Source of the DNA: JAUVXJ01 sp034430275
GTDB lineage: Bacteria; Chloroflexota; Anaerolineae; UBA7937; B3-Chlor
Direction: 5' to 3'
Length of the DNA stretch: 5,874 nucleotides
Assembly (NCBI GenBank): GCA_034430275.1
Contig: DAOUEW010000203.1
Coordinates: 1 to 5,874 of the forward strand
Each line of letters starts with the position of its first letter. Position 1 is the stretch's first letter. Position numbers and translations under genes: made by a program. The notes beneath the pieces are model-generated. The model made no database searches and was not told the origin of the DNA. It worked only from the letters and a program-made list of their open reading frames with translations. Shown here in pieces: positions 3,956 through 5,874 of this stretch.

Positions 3956-5182
3956 GTGTTGCTCCCCACCGTCGATGGGCACCGACTTCTTGCAGATCTG
4001 GATCTCCTCGCCCGGTTTGGCGCATCGGCTAGCGGGGGTGTGAACCGCGTCGCATACGGCCCGGAAGACCTCGAGGGGCGACGCTGGCTGGAAGCAGAGA
4101 TGCGAAGCCTGAGCCTGGAGGTCAGGACGGATCGGGCGGGTAACAGCATCGGCTCCTATCCCGGCCAGAACTCCCGACTGCCTCCCATCGCCATCGGATC
4201 CCACACGGACACAGTCCCCGAAGGTGGTCGTTACGACGGCTCGCTAGGCGTCGTCGCCGCTCTGGCCTGCGCCCGAGCTCTGCACGAATCCGAAGTCCGG
4301 CTTCAACACCCGCTGGAGGTGGTCAACTTCGCTGCGGAGGAAGCCACGATGGGTGGCACCATCGGTAGCAGGGCTATGGCCGGCATTATGGACCCGAGCA
4401 TCCTTCGTACCCAGGCCTGGGATGGCAAGGAGGTGGCCGACCACATCCGCGCTGCGGGCCTGGACCCGGATAGCCTGGCCGAGGCCCAACGTCCAGAGGG
4501 GAGCCTCGCCTGCTTTCTGGAGCTGCACGTCGAGCAGGGCAGCACCCTCGATGCGGCCGGCGTGCCGCTGGGCGTGGTGGAGGGCATCGTGGGAATCCGG
4601 CGCTACGCCGTCAGGTTCGACGGGGTGGCTAACCACGCCGGCACCACACCCATGGAGAACCGGCGCGACGCTCTGATCATGGCAGCCCCCTACATCTTGG
4701 CGGTACGCGACATCGCCATCGCCCAAGGGATTGTGGGCACCGTGGGGAAGCTAAGCTTGCATCCGGGCGCTCCCAGCGTCATTCCCGGTCGCGTGGACCT
4801 CAGCGTGGAGATCAGGGGGTTGGATGAGACAAGGCTGGACGCAGCCGAGGCCGCGCTCTCGGACACGGCCGCTGCCACGGCGGGCGAGTTCTCGCTCATT
4901 TCGAGCAAACCAGCCGTCCGATCAGATCCCCGCCTGTTAGAGGAACTGACCACAGCCTGCAAGGAACTGGGCGTGGAGTACAGGCGCCTACCCAGCGGTG
5001 CGGGTCACGATGCGATGTGCATCGCCCACATCGCCCCTGTGGCCATGCTGTTCGTGCCCAGCCGGGGTGGCATCAGCCATGCGCTGGATGAGTACACCGA
5101 TCCCGAGAACTGCGTCACAGGTGCTCGTGTCCTGTTGCACGCGCTGATGAGAATCGATGCCTTGCTGGACCCGAGGGCGTGA
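3956..5182 (+). CDS. M20-family Zn-dependent hydrolase, N-carbamoyl-amino-acid hydrolase / allantoate amidohydrolase type
   Basis: This 408-residue cytoplasmic enzyme belongs to the hydantoinase/carbamoylase branch of M20 metallohydrolases, which cleave N-carbamoyl amino acids, ureidopropionate or allantoate. The expected metal ligands are all present: H83 in GSHTDT, D94 in GGRYDGSLG, E128/E129 (catalytic base and ligand) in NFAAEE, H191 in ELHVEQG, and H375 in GGISHALDE. The lid domain shows GIVGIRRYAV and ANHAGTTPMENRRDAL (225-240), and SGAGHDAM (347-354) is also typical. After the EE pair most relatives read a G-S-R-F type segment; here it is ATMGGTIGSR, so the substrate may differ. GTG3956 is chosen because AAGGAGG (3944-3950) lies 5 nt upstream. 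The length is normal. Exact substrate cannot be assigned. It is probably co-transcribed with the UbiD gene 69 bp downstream. Confidence 0.93.
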   Translation: MLLPTVDGHRLLADLDLLARFGASASGGVNRVAYGPEDLEGRRWLEAEMRSLSLEVRTDRAGNSIGSYPGQNSRLPPIAIGSHTDTVPEGGRYDGSLGVVAALACARALHESEVRLQHPLEVVNFAAEEATMGGTIGSRAMAGIMDPSILRTQAWDGKEVADHIRAAGLDPDSLAEAQRPEGSLACFLELHVEQGSTLDAAGVPLGVVEGIVGIRRYAVRFDGVANHAGTTPMENRRDALIMAAPYILAVRDIAIAQGIVGTVGKLSLHPGAPSVIPGRVDLSVEIRGLDETRLDAAEAALSDTAAATAGEFSLISSKPAVRSDPRLLEELTTACKELGVEYRRLPSGAGHDAMCIAHIAPVAMLFVPSRGGISHALDEYTDPENCVTGARVLLHALMRIDALLDPRA

Positions 5183-5251
5183 GCCAGCGCGGCTTGTCCC
5201 GCCGTGATGGACAGTTGATGACCGAAGCGAGCTGCTCAGGAGAGGAAAGCC

Positions 5252-5874
5252 ATGGAACAGAGTCTCCGAGGCATACTTGCCCAGCTTGAGAGCACAGGCG
5301 ATCTGCACTATGTGGGCGCACCAGTGGACCCAGTGTATGAGCTGGGAGCTATCCTATCTCTGAGAAGAGACGATCCAGCCCAGTTCTTCAGGCAGGTCAA
5401 GGGCTACGACATGCCCGTGGTGGGCAACCTGCTCAACTCCAGAGAGAGGATCGCTCGCGGGTTGGGTGTCGAGCGGTCCCAGCTCCAGTCATCCTGCATC
5501 ACCGCCATCGACGAGGGCTCAGAGCCTGTGATCTGTGACGATGGCCCGGTGCAGGAGGTGGTGCACGAGGGGTCGGTGGACATCCCGTCCCTGCTTCCCG
5601 TCCCTACCTGGTTCGAGCGCGAGAGAGGCCCCTACATCACGGCCGGCGTCGTCGTGGCCAAAGATCCGGAGACCGGCAGGCGCAACGTCTCCATCGCGCG
5701 TCTGCGAGTCGAAGGCGGCAATCGACTCTTGGCAGGCATTGCGCCCACCCACCACCTCAGCGAGCTGCTGCGCCGGGCGCAAGCTCGAGGCCACCCGCTG
5801 GAGATCGCGGTGGCTATCGGCAATCACCCTGCGGTGCTCGTCGCGTCGCAGATGTACGTGGACCTCGGTCACGA
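5252..5874 (+). CDS. UbiD-family decarboxylase, N-terminal part (3' end outside window)
   Basis: The first 207 codons of a gene that continues past the window; full family members are about 450-500 residues. UbiD enzymes use prenylated FMN for reversible decarboxylation of aromatic or unsaturated acids. The diagnostic segment GPYITAGVVVAKDPETG (126-142) is followed by RRNVSIARLRV, in which N145 and R150 have the spacing of the metal-binding Asn and cofactor-binding Arg of fungal Fdc1 (N168 and R173). H168 sits 23 residues after N145, as H191 does in Fdc1. The catalytic Glu/Arg/Glu residues would lie beyond the window. ATG5252 has AGGAGAGGA upstream. Its partner in the operon is a carbamoylase-like hydrolase, so a catabolic role is plausible, but the substrate is unknown. 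UbiX, which makes the cofactor, is not in view. Confidence 0.93.
   Translation, partial: MEQSLRGILAQLESTGDLHYVGAPVDPVYELGAILSLRRDDPAQFFRQVKGYDMPVVGNLLNSRERIARGLGVERSQLQSSCITAIDEGSEPVICDDGPVQEVVHEGSVDIPSLLPVPTWFERERGPYITAGVVVAKDPETGRRNVSIARLRVEGGNRLLAGIAPTHHLSELLRRAQARGHPLEIAVAIGNHPAVLVASQMYVDLGH

Noticed and set aside
3728..4204. 158-codon minus-strand open frame upstream of the phosphate transporter
   Set aside because: It overlaps the carbamoylase gene and both promoters and has no recognisable domain or ribosome binding site.

Overview
The window comes from a GC-rich bacterium. It is gene-dense, has strong Shine-Dalgarno sites and three promoters of the TTGAnn-17 bp-TAnnnT kind. Nothing in it fixes the lineage; a Chloroflexota or deep-branching Gram-positive-like host is only a guess. 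There are no tRNAs, rRNAs, CRISPR arrays or insertion sequences.

Layout. From about 3626 down to position 1 everything reads on the minus strand. First comes a phosphate block: a PiT-type inorganic phosphate transporter (3626-2625), a DUF47/PhoU-like partner protein (2621-1995) and a THEP1-like P-loop NTPase (1973-1434), spaced as an operon behind a promoter at 3722-3750. Seven bases after the NTPase stop a second promoter (1399-1427) opens a molybdenum-cofactor (Moco) regulated unit. It holds Moco riboswitch 1 (1376-1277) with an intrinsic terminator (1263-1235), then a 132-residue protein made of two CQLG-type repeats (1220-822), then Moco riboswitch 2 (800-701) with a hairpin that hides a ribosome binding site (673-621), then a lipoprotein with a sulfite-oxidase-type molybdopterin domain (538 to beyond position 1). 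From 3846 onward the plus strand carries a promoter, an M20-family carbamoylase/allantoate-amidohydrolase-like enzyme (3956-5182) and the first 207 codons of a UbiD-family decarboxylase (5252 to beyond the end), probably co-transcribed.

The most interesting part is the Moco unit. Two homologous aptamers lie about 480 nt apart, apparently on one transcript, and they use two different output devices. The first has a terminator whose loop strand is complementary to the 3' end of the aptamer, so transcription is controlled. The second has a 17-bp helix covering an AAAGGAGGTGA ribosome binding site, and the same pyrimidine strand can instead pair with the 3' end of the aptamer, so translation is controlled. 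The two controlled genes are a protein with two equivalent cysteine pairs and a molybdopterin-fold lipoprotein that lacks the usual molybdenum-binding cysteine. Together they look like a small, poorly described Moco (or tungsten cofactor) handling or sensing unit. The function is inferred; the RNA complementarities are directly visible.
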